DNA from: Achromobacter sp. HZ34
GTDB taxonomy: Bacteria; Pseudomonadota; Gammaproteobacteria; Burkholderiales; Burkholderiaceae_B
Assembly (NCBI RefSeq): GCF_002209485.1
Contig: NZ_NJIX01000008.1
Location: forward strand, 62,001-126,000
DNA length: 64,000 nt
Direction of reading: 5' to 3'
Shown: positions 35,705 through 44,179 of the stretch, one piece after another
Layout of the letters: each line of letters starts with the position of its first letter
Numbering within the stretch: the first letter of the stretch is position 1
Position numbers and translations under genes: made by a program
The notes under the pieces: model-generated
What the model saw: the letters and a program-made list of their open reading frames with translations, nothing else
What the model was told of the DNA's origin: nothing
Database searches by the model: none

Positions 35705-38379
35705 GGCTGCGTCACCAGCTCCGGCTTGTAGCCCAGCTGCTTGAGCAGGGACAAGGCCGTGTCCACGCTGCGCGCGTCGCGCGGCACCTGCGAGCGCACC
35801 ACATAGCCCTGGCCGCCGGGGCCGGGCTGGTCGTAGGCGTCCAGGCCGCTCATGCGCACCCGCGCGGCGATGCTTTGCGCCTGGTCCTGCCCGTTGGCGG
35901 TGGCGAATTGCAGCGTGGTCTTGGTGGCCTTGCCATCCCCATACAAGGCGGAGGGGTCGGTGGCGATGGTCACGCCTACCGGCAGATTGGCACGGATCAC
36001 TTCATCCGGGGGCCGCGGCGTCTCGGGCAGCTGGCGCACGGCGAACGATTGCGTGGACTGCGGCGGCGATTGCTGCTGCATGGTCTGGGCGGCGTTGCCC
36101 GGACGCAGGTCGTAGGTACCCGCGGGCGCGGGTGAATTCGATACGCCGGGCACATTGGCCGGCGGCAGGATGGGCGCATTCATGTCCGGCAAGGCCCAAT
36201 GGTCGCCCGGCTGCACCACGCTCTGCGCGCGCCGCATGTAGTTGTAGCGATCCAGCGTCACGCTCCTGCTGTCCTCGCTGCTGCGTATGACGTGCGGGCG
36301 CAGGAACACCATCAGGTTGGTTTTCTCGCGGCTGCGGGAATCGTCGCGGAACAGGGCGCCGAGGATGGGGATGGAGCTCAGGCCGGGAACGCCCGAATTG
36401 GTCGTCGAGACGCTGTCCTGCAACAGGCCGCCCAGCACGATGATCTGGCCGTCGTCGATCAGCACACTGGTGTCGATGGCGCGCTTGTTGGTGACGATGC
36501 CGCTGGTGCTGGTGGAGCTGGCGGTATCGATGGAGCTGACTTCCTGGTAGATGTCCAGCTTGACCGAGCCGCCTTCGGAAATCTGCGGCCGGATGTTCAG
36601 CTTCAGGCCCACGTCCTCGCGTTCGATGGTCTGGAAGGGATTGCTGCTGTTGCCGCTGCCGGAGGTCACGTACTGCCCCGTCACGAAGGGCACGGTCTTG
36701 CCCACCATGATGCTGGCCGCTTCATTGTCCAGGGTCATCAGGTTCGGCGTGGACAGGATGTTGGCGCCGCCGTTGGTCTTCAGCGCATTGGCCAGCAGGT
36801 TCAGGTTGAGGATCTGGCCGACACCGGGAATGGTGGTGGTGCCGCGCAGCAGGCCCACGCTCAGGCCGCCGGGCAAGGCGTCGATGGTGCTTGCCGCGCC
36901 GGTCAGGTTCAGGCCCGTGCCGCCGAAGTTGGAGCCGCCGATCACCGACGTGCCATTGGTATTGAGCCCACCATTTGTGGCACCGAACCACTGCACGCCG
37001 ATCTGCGCCGCCTCGCTTTCGGTGACTTCGACGATCATGCTTTCCACCAGCACCTGGGCGCGGCGCTGGTCCAGCATGTCGATGACTTCACGCAGGCTGC
37101 GGTACTGCGGCTCGTTGGCGGAAATGATCAGGGTGTTGGTGGCCGGGTCGGCCTGCACCGTCGCGCCGTTGCCCGAGTAGGAAACGGGCTGCATATTGTT
37201 GCTGCCGTCGACCCGGGCGATGGCCTGCTGCTGGCCTGATCCGATGCCGCTGCTGGACGACGAGGTGCCGGTGGCGCTGCCGCTACCCATGCCGGTAGGC
37301 GTATAGGTGTTGCCGCTGCCGCCCTGGCTGTTCTGGCTGCCGCCCTGCTGCGCGGCCGCAGCGCCGCCATTGCGTTGGCCCTGGCCGCCGGCGCCATTGG
37401 CCCCCGGCGCGTTGGCGCCCTGGCCGGTCAGCAAGCCGCCCAGCACGGCCGCCAGGCGCACGGCCTGGGCGTTGCGCAGATACACGACGTGCAGATTGCC
37501 GGCGCCGGCCTGCTGTGTGTCCAGCTTCAGCACCAGATCGCGCGCCAGCGCGGTACGCGCCGGGCTGCCCGAGCGGATCACCACATTATTAGTGCGCGGA
37601 TCGGCCACCACGGCGATCCGTTGGGTGGCGTCGGCGCTTTGCTGCTGGGCATCCAGCAGTTGCGACGCCAGCGCCGCCACGTCCGAAGCGATGGCATAGC
37701 GCACCGGCACCACCGCCGTGTCGATCGACGTGGGCACGTCGATGCTGGCGATGACGCGCGCGATGCGCTCCATGTTGTCGGCGTAGTCGGTCACCACCAC
37801 GGTGTTGTTGCCGGGATAGGCGTTGACCGGATTGTTGGGCGGCACCATGGGGCGCAGCACCGGTACCAGGTTGGCCGCGTTCTCGTACTTCAGCGGGAAC
37901 ACGCGCGTCACCATTTCGCCGCCCGCCGCGCGGGCGGGGGCGGCGGCGGCGCCACCGTAGCCGCCATTGCGGCCGTTGCTACCCGGCCCGCGCCGATCGA
38001 ACTCCTCTACCGACAAGGCACTGCCCTGCAGCTTGGCGTCGGCCTCCGGCACTACCCGCGTCACACCGCCGACCTCGACGATGGCATAGCCTTGCAGGCG
38101 CAGCGAACCGGCCAGCATATTCATCGCGGTCTGGCGATCCACCGGCTGGTCCGACACCAGCGTCATCTTGCCCTTGACGCGGGGATCGTACAGATAATTC
38201 CGTTTTGTAAATAGCGACAAGGCGCGCAATACCGCCGGGATGTCGACATCGACGAAATTGAGGGAGACCTTGTCGTCGGTACTACGCGCCGGTTGTTGCG
38301 CAAACGCCGTAAGGGGGACACCCAAGGCGAGGGTGAGAGACAGAGTTGCGGCGGTGAGCCGTTGCAGAACGCGTAGCAT
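35701..38379 (-). CDS. gspD: Type II secretion system secretin GspD with a SPOR-like C-terminal extension
   Basis: The start at 38379 gives a signal peptide (residues 1-27) and an 892-residue outer-membrane secretin; a longer frame to 38514 runs through the promoter and is rejected. Domains: N0 at about 35-105, N1-N3 at about 155-440 with a Gly/Ser/Gln-rich linker at 320-385, and the secretin pore at 440-697 ([21 protein letters not shown]). After residue 700 comes an extension of about 190 residues; its last 75 have the strand-helix pattern of a SPOR domain ([34 protein letters not shown]). Typical secretins end soon after the pore or with a short S-domain. Confidence 0.95.
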   Translation of the reverse strand: MLRVLQRLTAATLSLTLALGVPLTAFAQQPARSTDDKVSLNFVDVDIPAVLRALSLFTKRNYLYDPRVKGKMTLVSDQPVDRQTAMNMLAGSLRLQGYAIVEVGGVTRVVPEADAKLQGSALSVEEFDRRGPGSNGRNGGYGGAAAAPARAAGGEMVTRVFPLKYENAANLVPVLRPMVPPNNPVNAYPGNNTVVVTDYADNMERIARVIASIDVPTSIDTAVVPVRYAIASDVAALASQLLDAQQQSADATQRIAVVADPRTNNVVIRSGSPARTALARDLVLKLDTQQAGAGNLHVVYLRNAQAVRLAAVLGGLLTGQGANAPGANGAGGQGQRNGGAAAAQQGGSQNSQGGSGNTYTPTGMGSGSATGTSSSSSGIGSGQQQAIARVDGSNNMQPVSYSGNGATVQADPATNTLIISANEPQYRSLREVIDMLDQRRAQVLVESMIVEVTESEAAQIGVQWFGATNGGLNTNGTSVIGGSNFGGTGLNLTGAASTIDALPGGLSVGLLRGTTTIPGVGQILNLNLLANALKTNGGANILSTPNLMTLDNEAASIMVGKTVPFVTGQYVTSGSGNSSNPFQTIEREDVGLKLNIRPQISEGGSVKLDIYQEVSSIDTASSTSTSGIVTNKRAIDTSVLIDDGQIIVLGGLLQDSVSTTNSGVPGLSSIPILGALFRDDSRSREKTNLMVFLRPHVIRSSEDSRSVTLDRYNYMRRAQSVVQPGDHWALPDMNAPILPPANVPGVSNSPAPAGTYDLRPGNAAQTMQQQSPPQSTQSFAVRQLPETPRPPDEVIRANLPVGVTIATDPSALYGDGKATKTTLQFATANGQDQAQSIAARVRMSGLDAYDQPGPGGQGYVVRSQVPRDARSVDTALSLLKQLGYKPELVTQP

Positions 38380-38412
38380 GGTTCCATCGTCGTTATGGCC
38401 AGAAGCGCGGCG

Positions 38413-38424
38413 ATTATACTGATC
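38413..38424 (-). promoter_or_regulatory. Probable -10 element of gspD-gspE
   Basis: On the minus strand GATCAGTATAAT ends 34 bases before the gspD start and contains a perfect TATAAT. It matches GATCGGTATAAT upstream of gspG in 11 of 12 positions. The divergent gspF promoter must lie in the same AT-rich spacer (38380-38589). Confidence 0.6.
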
Positions 38425-38589
38425 GCGTCGCAATATTACTGTCATAAACAACGATGTAATACCAGTCATAATTGCCGGCGATATTAATCGCCAATAGCGC
38501 CGCGCAGCCGGCACGCCCCGGCCAGCTTGACGATCGTCGCTGGCGCCGTTGTTACCAGCAAGCGCCGCTTTATTAAGAATTCTTCATAA

Positions 38590-39807
38590 ATGCCTTCCTA
38601 TCGCTATACCGCCACCGATGCGCTGGGTAAAACCGTGCGCGGACTGATCGACGCGGATACCGCACGAGGCGCCCGCAATCAGCTACGCGCCCGCGGTTTG
38701 TTACCTTTGACGGCCGAACCCGCCGCCGGTGGCGGCAGCGGCGCGACCACGGCGCGCGGCTTGTTCGGCCCGAAACTGAACGACAACGACCTGGCCTGGC
38801 TGACCCGGCAACTGGCCAGCCTGCTGGCGGCCGGGCTGCCGCTGGATGCCGCGCTGAGCGCCGCACAGGACCAGGCCGAACGCAAGCACGTGGCCGAAGT
38901 GCTGGCGGGCGTGCGCGCCGACGTGCGCGCCGGCCACCGGCTGGCGGAAGCCCTGGCGGCGCGGCCGCGCGACTTTCCCGAGATCTACCGGGCGCTGGTC
39001 ACCGCCGGCGAAGAGTCCGGCGAACTGGCCACCGTGCTGGACAAACTGGCTGTGTACATCGAAGACCGCAATGCCTTGCGCAGCAAGATATTGACGGCCT
39101 TCATCTACCCTTGCGTGGTCGGCTGCGTGTCGGTGGTGATCGTGATGTTCCTGCTGGGCTACGTGGTGCCGCAGGTGGTCTCGGCCTTCACGCAAACGCA
39201 TCAACAACTGCCATTCCTCACCCGCGCCATGCTGGCGCTGAGCGACTACGTGCGGCAATGGGGCTGGCTGACGGGGCTGGTGATTGCCGGCGTGGTGTTC
39301 GCGTGGCGCCGCACGCTGCGCCTGCCCGCCGCGCGCCTGGCATGGCATGCGCGGGTGCTGCGCCTGCCGCTGGCGGGCCGCTTCGTCATGGGCGTGAACG
39401 TGGCGCGTTTCGCCTCGACCCTGGCCATTCTTACCGGCAGCGGCGTGCCGCTGCTGCGCGCACTGGATGCGGCGCGCCAGACCCTGGGCAACGATCGCCT
39501 GCGCGGTGCTGTCGACGACGCCACCGCGCGGGTGCGCGAAGGTGCGTCGCTGGCCTCGTCGATGCAGGTGCAGCGGGTGTTCCCTTCCCTGCTGGTGCAC
39601 CTGACCGCCAGCGGCGAGAAAACCGGCACGCTGCCGGCCATGCTGGACCGCGCCTCGTCCACGCTGGCGCGCGAACTCGAACGGCGTGCCATGGCCATGA
39701 CGGCCCTGCTGGAACCGGCCATGATCCTGCTGATGGGAGGCTTCGTGCTGATGATCGTGCTGGCAATCATGATGCCCATCATGGAAATCAACCAGATGGT
39801 GCGTTAA
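38590..39807 (+). CDS. gspF: Type II secretion system inner-membrane protein GspF
   Basis: The 405-residue protein has two homologous cytoplasmic helical domains and three membrane segments (FIYPCVVGCVSVVIVMFLLGYVVPQVV, LTGLVIAGVVFAW and LLMGGFVLMIVLAIMMPIM). It opens with YRYTATDALGKTVRGLIDADT, which is diagnostic for GspF, the core of the inner-membrane platform. It stands alone on the plus strand, divergent from gspD-gspE and separated from gspG-N by them. A bidirectional terminator follows. Confidence 0.97.
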   Translation: MPSYRYTATDALGKTVRGLIDADTARGARNQLRARGLLPLTAEPAAGGGSGATTARGLFGPKLNDNDLAWLTRQLASLLAAGLPLDAALSAAQDQAERKHVAEVLAGVRADVRAGHRLAEALAARPRDFPEIYRALVTAGEESGELATVLDKLAVYIEDRNALRSKILTAFIYPCVVGCVSVVIVMFLLGYVVPQVVSAFTQTHQQLPFLTRAMLALSDYVRQWGWLTGLVIAGVVFAWRRTLRLPAARLAWHARVLRLPLAGRFVMGVNVARFASTLAILTGSGVPLLRALDAARQTLGNDRLRGAVDDATARVREGASLASSMQVQRVFPSLLVHLTASGEKTGTLPAMLDRASSTLARELERRAMAMTALLEPAMILLMGGFVLMIVLAIMMPIMEINQMVR

Positions 39808-39847
39808 TGCGGGGCCAGGCAAAAAGATTGACTCCCCCCACATAAAA

Positions 39848-39878
39848 GAAAGCCGCTCCCATACGGGGAGCGGCTTTC
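39848..39878. terminator. Bidirectional terminator between gspF and sdaA
   Basis: GAAAGCCGCTCCC at 39848-39860 pairs perfectly with GGGAGCGGCTTTC at 39866-39878, 40 bases after the gspF stop and 60 bases after the sdaA stop on the other strand. The stem ends supply short A and T runs. Confidence 0.8.
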
Positions 39879-39938
39879 GTAAAACACATGGCAAGCCAGC
39901 AGTCCTTGCAGTCCGCGTTCCGGCGCCAGGCCTGCCCC

Positions 39939-41330
39939 TCAGCACTCGACGATATTCACCGCCAGCCCGCCGCGCGCCGTCTCCTTGTACTTGGTCTTCA
40001 TGTCCGCGCCGGTCTCGCGCATGGTCTTGATCACCGAATCCAGCGATACATAATGGTGGCCATCGCCACGCAGCGCCATGCGGGCGGCGTTCAAGGCCTT
40101 CACCGACGCCATCGCGTTGCGTTCGATACAGGGAATCTGCACCAGGCCGCCGACCGGATCACAGGTCAACCCCAGGTTGTGCTCCATGCCGATCTCGGCG
40201 GCGTTTTCCACCTGCGACACATTGCCGCCCAGCACGGCGGCCAGCGCGCCGGCCGCCATCGAACAGGCCACGCCCACTTCACCCTGGCAGCCCACTTCCG
40301 CGCCTGATATCGAGGCGTTGTACTTGTACAGCAAGCCGATGGCCGCGGCCGTCAGCAGGAACTCGTGTATCCCGGCGCGGCTGGCGCCCGGCACGAAGCG
40401 ATCGTAATAGTGCAGCACCGCCGGAATGATGCCGGCCGCCCCATTGGTGGGCGCGGTGACCACGCGGCCGCCGGCGGCGTTTTCCTCGTTGACCGCCATG
40501 GCGTACAGATTGACCCAGTCCATCACCGACAAGGGATCGGACAGGGTGCGTTCCGCCCGCTGGGTCAGGTGCCGATAAAGCTCCGGCGCGCGGCGGCGCA
40601 CGCGCAACGGCCCGGGCAGCTCGCCATCCGCTTCCGGATGGTCGATGCCACAGCCGCGCGTCACACAGTCCTGCATCACGCGCCAGATGTCGTCCAGGCC
40701 CGCCAGCACGGCTTCTTCCGTGCGCCACATCTGTTCGTTGCGCAGCATCAGGCCGGCGATGGACAGGCCGGCGTCCTCGGCCATGCGCACCAGCTCGCGG
40801 CCGGTGCGGAAAGGGAAAGGCAGTTGATCGTGCGCGGCGATCACCTGGCTGTTCGACGCTCCCGCCGTCACCACGAAGCCGCCGCCCACCGACAGGTAGC
40901 GCGCTTCGCGCAGGCTGGCGCCCTGGGCGTCGAAGGCATGGAATTTCATGCCGTTGGGGTGTTCGGCCATGGCTTCGCGGCGATAGAACATCAGGTGCTC
41001 CTTCTCGACGAAGGGCACGGCGTGCTCACCCAGCAGCACCAGGCTGCGGCTGGACCGAACCTGCTGGATCAGGCCGGCGATGGCATCGGGGTCCACCGTA
41101 TCCGGCGCCTGCCCCATGAGCCCCAGCAATACGCCCTTGTCGGTGCCGTGGCCCTTGCCCGTGGCGCCCAGCGAGCCATACAGCTCGGCCCGCACCCTGG
41201 CCACCGCCGGCATCAGCCCGTCGCGCTTGAGCCCGGTGGCGAACAGCAAGGCCGCCCGCATGGGCCCTACGGTGTGCGAGCTGGAAGGACCGATGCCGAT
41301 CTTGAACAGGTCGAAAACAGAAACAGCCAA
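39939..41330 (-). CDS. sdaA: L-serine ammonia-lyase (iron-sulfur type)
   Basis: The 463-residue protein is a single-chain iron-sulfur serine deaminase that turns L-serine into pyruvate and ammonia. The N-terminal domain begins [24 protein letters not shown]; the C-terminal domain carries the [4Fe-4S] cysteines in [26 protein letters not shown] and QIPCIERNA. Length is normal. It is convergent with gspF across a shared terminator and has no visible operon partner. Confidence 0.97.
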   Translation of the reverse strand: MAVSVFDLFKIGIGPSSSHTVGPMRAALLFATGLKRDGLMPAVARVRAELYGSLGATGKGHGTDKGVLLGLMGQAPDTVDPDAIAGLIQQVRSSRSLVLLGEHAVPFVEKEHLMFYRREAMAEHPNGMKFHAFDAQGASLREARYLSVGGGFVVTAGASNSQVIAAHDQLPFPFRTGRELVRMAEDAGLSIAGLMLRNEQMWRTEEAVLAGLDDIWRVMQDCVTRGCGIDHPEADGELPGPLRVRRRAPELYRHLTQRAERTLSDPLSVMDWVNLYAMAVNEENAAGGRVVTAPTNGAAGIIPAVLHYYDRFVPGASRAGIHEFLLTAAAIGLLYKYNASISGAEVGCQGEVGVACSMAAGALAAVLGGNVSQVENAAEIGMEHNLGLTCDPVGGLVQIPCIERNAMASVKALNAARMALRGDGHHYVSLDSVIKTMRETGADMKTKYKETARGGLAVNIVEC

Positions 41331-41547
41331 GGTAACCCCATCTCTTGTCGTGGCGGCTGGCCGATCAGCTACGCGCCCCTGCCACCGTAATCAGTGTGAC
41401 GCCATCATATACCCGGCGTTTCACAGGCCGGCGACCCGCCCTGGCGCTTCGCCAAAAAAGCCGCTTATGGCACGCATAAGAATATTTATGAGAACGTTTT
41501 CATTCTCGATTCGACCCAGGGCAACTTCTCGTGCGATGATTCCGCCT

Positions 41548-43221
41548 ATGTTCGGAATCATCACGCTACTCGACTTCGCTGGCTATGTCGCCCTCCTCCT
41601 GTGGGGCGTGCACATGGTGCAGACGGGAGTCCAGCGCGCGTTCGGAGCGGCCCTGGGCACGTTCCTGGGACGCGCATTGGGCACCCGCCTGCGCGCCTTC
41701 TGCGCGGGGCTGGCCATCACCGCCGCCCTGCAAAGCAGCACGGCCACCGGCCTGATGATCACCGGCTTCGCGGCCGGCGGCGTGGTGGCCCTGGTACCGG
41801 CCCTGGCCGCCATGCTGGGCGCCAATGTCGGCACCACCTTGATCGTGCAGCTGCTGTCCTTCGACCTGACGGCGCTGGCTCCCATCCTGATCCTCGTTGG
41901 CGTCTGGATGTTCCGCCGCTATCCGCCGGGACTCACACGCGACCTGGGCCGCGTGTTCATCGGCCTGGGCCTGCTGCTGATGTCGCTGCATTCCCTGGTG
42001 GACCTGTTCGCGCCCTTCCAGACCGCGCCGCTGCTGCGCACCATCCTGGATGCCCTGGCCACCCAGCCGGTCGCCGCCATGCTGCTGGCCGCGGCCCTGA
42101 CCTGGGCCGCCCATTCCAGCGTGGCCGTGGTGGTCCTGATCATGTCCATGGCCAGCCATCATCTGGTAAGCGGACCGGCCGCCTTCGCCATGGTGCTGGG
42201 CGCCAACCTGGGCACGGCCATCAATCCCATCATCGAAGGGGTCACGGGCGACGATCCCGCGGCGCGCCGCCTGCCCTTGGGCAATCTGCTGACCCGCCTG
42301 GCCGGCGTGGTGCTGGGGCTGCTGCTGTTGCCCTGGGTGCAGCCGTGGATGGAGGGGCTGTCCGACGATGGCGCGCGCGCGGTGGCCAATTTCCACACCC
42401 TGTTCAACGCCGTCATCGCGGTGGTGTTCCTGCCCTTCCTCACGCCCTACGGTGCGCTACTGACGCGCTGGCTGCCCAAGCGCGCCAACCCCGACGATCC
42501 TTCGCTGCCGCATTACCTGGACGAGGCGGCGCATGACGTGCCGGCGGTGGCATTGGGCAATGCCTCGCGCGAAGCGCTGCGCATGGCCGACATGCTGCAG
42601 ACCTTGCTGCTGCTGGCCCGCGCCGGCTTCAAGCGCGACAACCGCCATCGCCTGGTGCAGGCGCGCCAGCTGGACAGCGCGCTGGACAAGCTGGAGACGG
42701 CCATCACCCTGTACCTGGCCACGCTGGATCGGGAGAACATGACCAGCGACGACACGCAGCGCATGGAAGAGATACTGGCGTTTGCCAGCAATATCGGCCA
42801 TGCCGCCGATGCCGCGTATCACGGCCTGCTGGCGCATGCGAACAAGCTGCGCAAGCAGGGCCTGGTGTTGGCGCCGGAGCAGCGCGCGGAGCTGGACGAG
42901 GTGCTGGGCCAGCTGCTGGCCAACGAACGGCGCACAGCCGCCCTTTTCGTCAACGCCGACCTGCGCCAGGCACGCGCGCTGGCGGGTGAGAAGGAAAGGC
43001 TGCGGGCGCTGGAAATCCGCGCGTCGGAAGCGCATCTGAACAAGATCAAGTCGGGCCAGGTGGATGCCGCCGAAGTCGGCCAGGTCTACCTGGACATCCT
43101 GCGCGACGTGAAGAGCATCAACTCGCACCTGGTCGGCGCAGCGGCTTATCCAGTGCTGGCCAAGCAAGGTGAACTGCTGCCGAGCCGGCTACGGGAAAGC
43201 GTCAACGAAGCGGGGAATTGA
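41548..43221 (+). CDS. Na/Pi cotransporter family protein with PhoU-like C-terminal domain
   Basis: The start is taken as ATG at 41548 (MFGIITLLDFAGYVALLLWG); an ATG four codons earlier at 41536 is equally open, and longer frames run into the sdaA promoter. The 557-residue protein has the two inverted NptA-type repeats, with QSSTATG at residues 62-68 and HSSVAVVV near residue 190, then a cytoplasmic all-helical PhoU-like region from about residue 330 to the end. Such proteins move phosphate with sodium. No pho genes are adjacent. Confidence 0.9.
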   Translation: MFGIITLLDFAGYVALLLWGVHMVQTGVQRAFGAALGTFLGRALGTRLRAFCAGLAITAALQSSTATGLMITGFAAGGVVALVPALAAMLGANVGTTLIVQLLSFDLTALAPILILVGVWMFRRYPPGLTRDLGRVFIGLGLLLMSLHSLVDLFAPFQTAPLLRTILDALATQPVAAMLLAAALTWAAHSSVAVVVLIMSMASHHLVSGPAAFAMVLGANLGTAINPIIEGVTGDDPAARRLPLGNLLTRLAGVVLGLLLLPWVQPWMEGLSDDGARAVANFHTLFNAVIAVVFLPFLTPYGALLTRWLPKRANPDDPSLPHYLDEAAHDVPAVALGNASREALRMADMLQTLLLLARAGFKRDNRHRLVQARQLDSALDKLETAITLYLATLDRENMTSDDTQRMEEILAFASNIGHAADAAYHGLLAHANKLRKQGLVLAPEQRAELDEVLGQLLANERRTAALFVNADLRQARALAGEKERLRALEIRASEAHLNKIKSGQVDAAEVGQVYLDILRDVKSINSHLVGAAAYPVLAKQGELLPSRLRESVNEAGN

Positions 43222-43307
43222 AACCGGGCCGAGCCCGCCCGGGCTGCGTGGGAACGCGGGCAGCGACCCGCGCCACGGCCGCGCCCTTGCGGCGCGGCCT
43301 CGCCCGC

Positions 43308-44099
43308 TTAGTTCAAATATTGCGCGAACCAGTCCACCAGGCGCTTCCAGCCGTCCTTGGCCTCGGTTTCGCGATAGCTGGGACGGTAGTCCGCGTAGAA
43401 CGCATGGCCGGCATCCGGATACACCACGAACTTGGACGCCTTGGCCGCCGCGTTGCCCTGCGCCAGCTTCACCTTGACCTGTTCGATGGTATCCAGCGGA
43501 ATGCTCTCGTCCTTGGCGCCATACAGGCCCAACACGGGACCGTGCACCTTGTCGGCGATATCGACCACGAACTGCTTGATGAGCGGGCCGTGGCCCGTCG
43601 TCACCTTGCCGTACCACGCCACGCCGGCCTTCACGTCGGGATTGTGCGCGGCATACATCCAGGTGATGCGGCCGCCCCAGCAGAAGCCCGTGATGCCCAC
43701 GCGCTTGGCGTCGCCGCCGTTTTGCGCGGCCCAGGCCACGCTGGCGTCCAGGTCGGACATGACCTGCTCGTCCGGCACCTTCGAGACGATCTCGGCCACC
43801 AGCTTGGGGATGTCGGTATAGGTCGACGCATCGCCCTGGCGTTCGTACAGGTTCACGCCGATGGCGAAATAGCCTTCCTTGGCAATGCGGCGGCAGACGT
43901 CCTGGATATGTTCATGCAGGCCGAAGATTTCCTGCACCACCAGCACGATGGGCAGGCTGGTCTTGCCTTCGGGCAAGGCGTAATAGGCCGGCACCGTGCC
44001 GTCCTTGACGGGCAGGTCGATCAGGCCATGGGTCAGGCCTTGCGGGCTGGTGTGGATGACCGTGGGCTGCACGGTACCGGCGGCGGGAGCAAAACTCAT
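43308..44099 (-). CDS. Dienelactone hydrolase family protein
   Basis: The 263-residue protein is an alpha/beta hydrolase of the dienelactone hydrolase family with nucleophile Cys140 in GFCWGG, acid Asp197 in AKDESI, His232 in DAGHAFYADYRPSY and the characteristic Glu57 in QEIFGL. The family hydrolyses dienelactone in chloroaromatic breakdown but includes many general esterases, and no catechol-pathway genes are nearby, so the substrate is open. It lies between the phosphate transporter gene and polA. Confidence 0.92.
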   Translation of the reverse strand: MSFAPAAGTVQPTVIHTSPQGLTHGLIDLPVKDGTVPAYYALPEGKTSLPIVLVVQEIFGLHEHIQDVCRRIAKEGYFAIGVNLYERQGDASTYTDIPKLVAEIVSKVPDEQVMSDLDASVAWAAQNGGDAKRVGITGFCWGGRITWMYAAHNPDVKAGVAWYGKVTTGHGPLIKQFVVDIADKVHGPVLGLYGAKDESIPLDTIEQVKVKLAQGNAAAKASKFVVYPDAGHAFYADYRPSYRETEAKDGWKRLVDWFAQYLN

Positions 44100-44179
44100 G
44101 GTGGGTTCCTTGTCGTGGGACGGGGGAAACCCTGATTATGCCTGCGCCACACTGACCGGCAACTAAAGCCGGACGCCCA

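Noticed and set aside
41080-41547. 156-codon N-terminal extension of the Na/Pi transporter
   Set aside because: It runs antisense through the 5' part of sdaA and has no membrane or family features.
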